Below are positions 63,272 through 64,000 of a stretch of 64,000 nucleotides of DNA, piece after piece. How positions within the stretch are numbered: the first letter of the stretch is position 1; each line of letters starts with the position of its first letter. The stretch lies in the NCBI GenBank assembly GCA_905215345.1, contig CAJMPR010000018.1, positions 1-64,000 on the forward strand. Direction: 5' to 3'. The translations under genes and the position numbers were made by a program. Under the pieces are notes generated by a model. The model was not told where the DNA came from and searched no databases. It saw only the letters and a program-made list of their open reading frames with translations. This stretch comes from an uncultured bacterium (GTDB lineage: Bacteria; Bacteroidota; Bacteroidia; Bacteroidales; Bacteroidaceae).

Positions 63272-64000
63272 ATGGAAAATCAGAGACCTTTGATATTGAT
63301 TTCCAATGATGACGGTATCATTGCGAAAGGAATTAGCGAATTGATAAAGTTTCTCCGTCCGTTGGGAGAAATAGTTGTGATGGCGCCTGATGCACCGCGT
63401 TCAGGCAGTGCTTCTGCACTGACGGTTACAGAGCCGATTCATTATCGTCTGGTCCGTAAGGATGTAGGATTAACTGTTTATAAATGTTCCGGTACACCGG
63501 CTGATTGTATCAAACTTGCTTTTCATACTGTACTCGACCGTAAACCCGATTTAGTGATAGGTGGTATCAACCATGGTGATAATTCCTCGGTAAATGTACA
63601 TTATTCCGGTACAATGGGAGTTGTGATTGAGGGCTGCTTAAAAGGTATTTCTTCTATTGGTTTTTCGCTTTGTAGTCATGAACCTGATGCGGATTTTGAG
63701 CCTGCAGGGCCCTATATACGTGAAATTGTACGGTTGGTTTTGGAGAAAGGATTGCCGCCTTTGACTTGTCTTAATGTGAACTTCCCTAATACGAAAGAGT
63801 TAAAGGGAATAAAGATTTGTGAGCAGGCTAAAGGACAGTGGGTAAATGAGTGGGAGAACTTTGCCCATAGAGGAGATACTCACTATTATTGGCTGACCGG
63901 TGATTTTGAGGATTCCGAAAAAGTCAATGAGAAGAGTGACCATTGGGCTCTTGCCAATAATTATGTCGCTATTACCCCTACAACGGTGGATGTGACTGCT
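63272..64000 (+). CDS. surE: 5'-nucleotidase SurE (3' end beyond window)
   Basis: The frame runs from ATG 63272 to the window end without a stop (243 codons). MENQRPLILISNDDGIIAKG carries the metal-binding NDD motif; APDAPRSGSASALTV, CSGTPADCIKLAF, VIGGINHGDNSSVNVHYSGT are the SurE core. SurE is a phosphatase acting on nucleoside 5'- and 3'-monophosphates in stationary-phase survival. Only a short C-terminal part should be missing. It is divergent from the DUF456 gene. An ATG at 63262 is out of frame. Confidence 0.95.
   Translation, partial: MENQRPLILISNDDGIIAKGISELIKFLRPLGEIVVMAPDAPRSGSASALTVTEPIHYRLVRKDVGLTVYKCSGTPADCIKLAFHTVLDRKPDLVIGGINHGDNSSVNVHYSGTMGVVIEGCLKGISSIGFSLCSHEPDADFEPAGPYIREIVRLVLEKGLPPLTCLNVNFPNTKELKGIKICEQAKGQWVNEWENFAHRGDTHYYWLTGDFEDSEKVNEKSDHWALANNYVAITPTTVDVTA

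Overview
This window looks like chromosomal DNA of a gut Bacteroides or close Bacteroidales relative. The evidence is a SusC/SusD pair with surface lipoproteins, many TAnnTTTG-type -7 promoter elements with weak Shine-Dalgarno signals, Bacteroidota-specific families (DUF4954, DUF3822, DUF5683, BACON domains, membrane-anchored AraC regulators), and lipoboxes followed by acidic residues. I did not assign a species. The genes are mostly core and dense; accessory character is concentrated at about 11-24 kb and 52.6-55.7 kb.

Layout. 1-5.8 kb: a SusC (cut by the window edge)/SusD/lipoprotein/lipoprotein operon that by order and content resembles the B. thetaiotaomicron BT2264-BT2261 peptide importer. 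6-11.1 kb: hflX, a DUF4954 beta-helix protein and class I fumarase. 11.3-18.6 kb: a secreted TPR-CHAT putative protease divergent from a TPR-like protein, a CHASE2 membrane protein and a FecR-like envelope protein, then a membrane acyltransferase. 18.6-24 kb: a four-gene partner-switching operon (HATPase-STAS fusion, periplasmic solute-binding protein, sensor-SpoIIE phosphatase, RsbW-like kinase), divergent from a membrane AraC regulator. 24.1-30.9 kb: a lone PL10 pectate lyase and an RND efflux operon. 31-38.3 kb: rsgA, frr, pyrH, a copper P-type ATPase, aroB and a small membrane protein. 38.4-48.2 kb: an outer-membrane beta-barrel receptor, cardiolipin synthase, a hypothetical-DUF3822-rsmD operon, a RecD-like helicase and two lipoproteins. 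48.5-52.6 kb: alaS, an M23 peptidase and a MerR regulator. 52.7-55.7 kb: a probable inserted island with a BACON/Big_2/GLUG-like surface lipoprotein and a divergent LytTR-only regulator, ending in a second diverged copy of the merR 3' end. 55.8-64 kb: the minus-strand operon parA-parB-DUF5683-mltD-rel, a DUF456 protein, and the start of surE.

Two clusters are the best candidates for poorly described biology. The first is the all-envelope CHAT/TPR/CHASE2/FecR-like module. The second is the partner-switching cassette next to it, which has no sigma factor, an orphan solute-binding protein inside the operon, and a STAS protein fused to a HATPase domain whose ATP-binding residues are degraded. The window also carries many long inverted repeats made of short iterated words (GTGATTA, TTGACAA, AATTACA, GAAGAATT) between genes, and three short arrays with about 20-23-bp periods. 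No tRNA, rRNA, CRISPR array, transposase or integrase was found.
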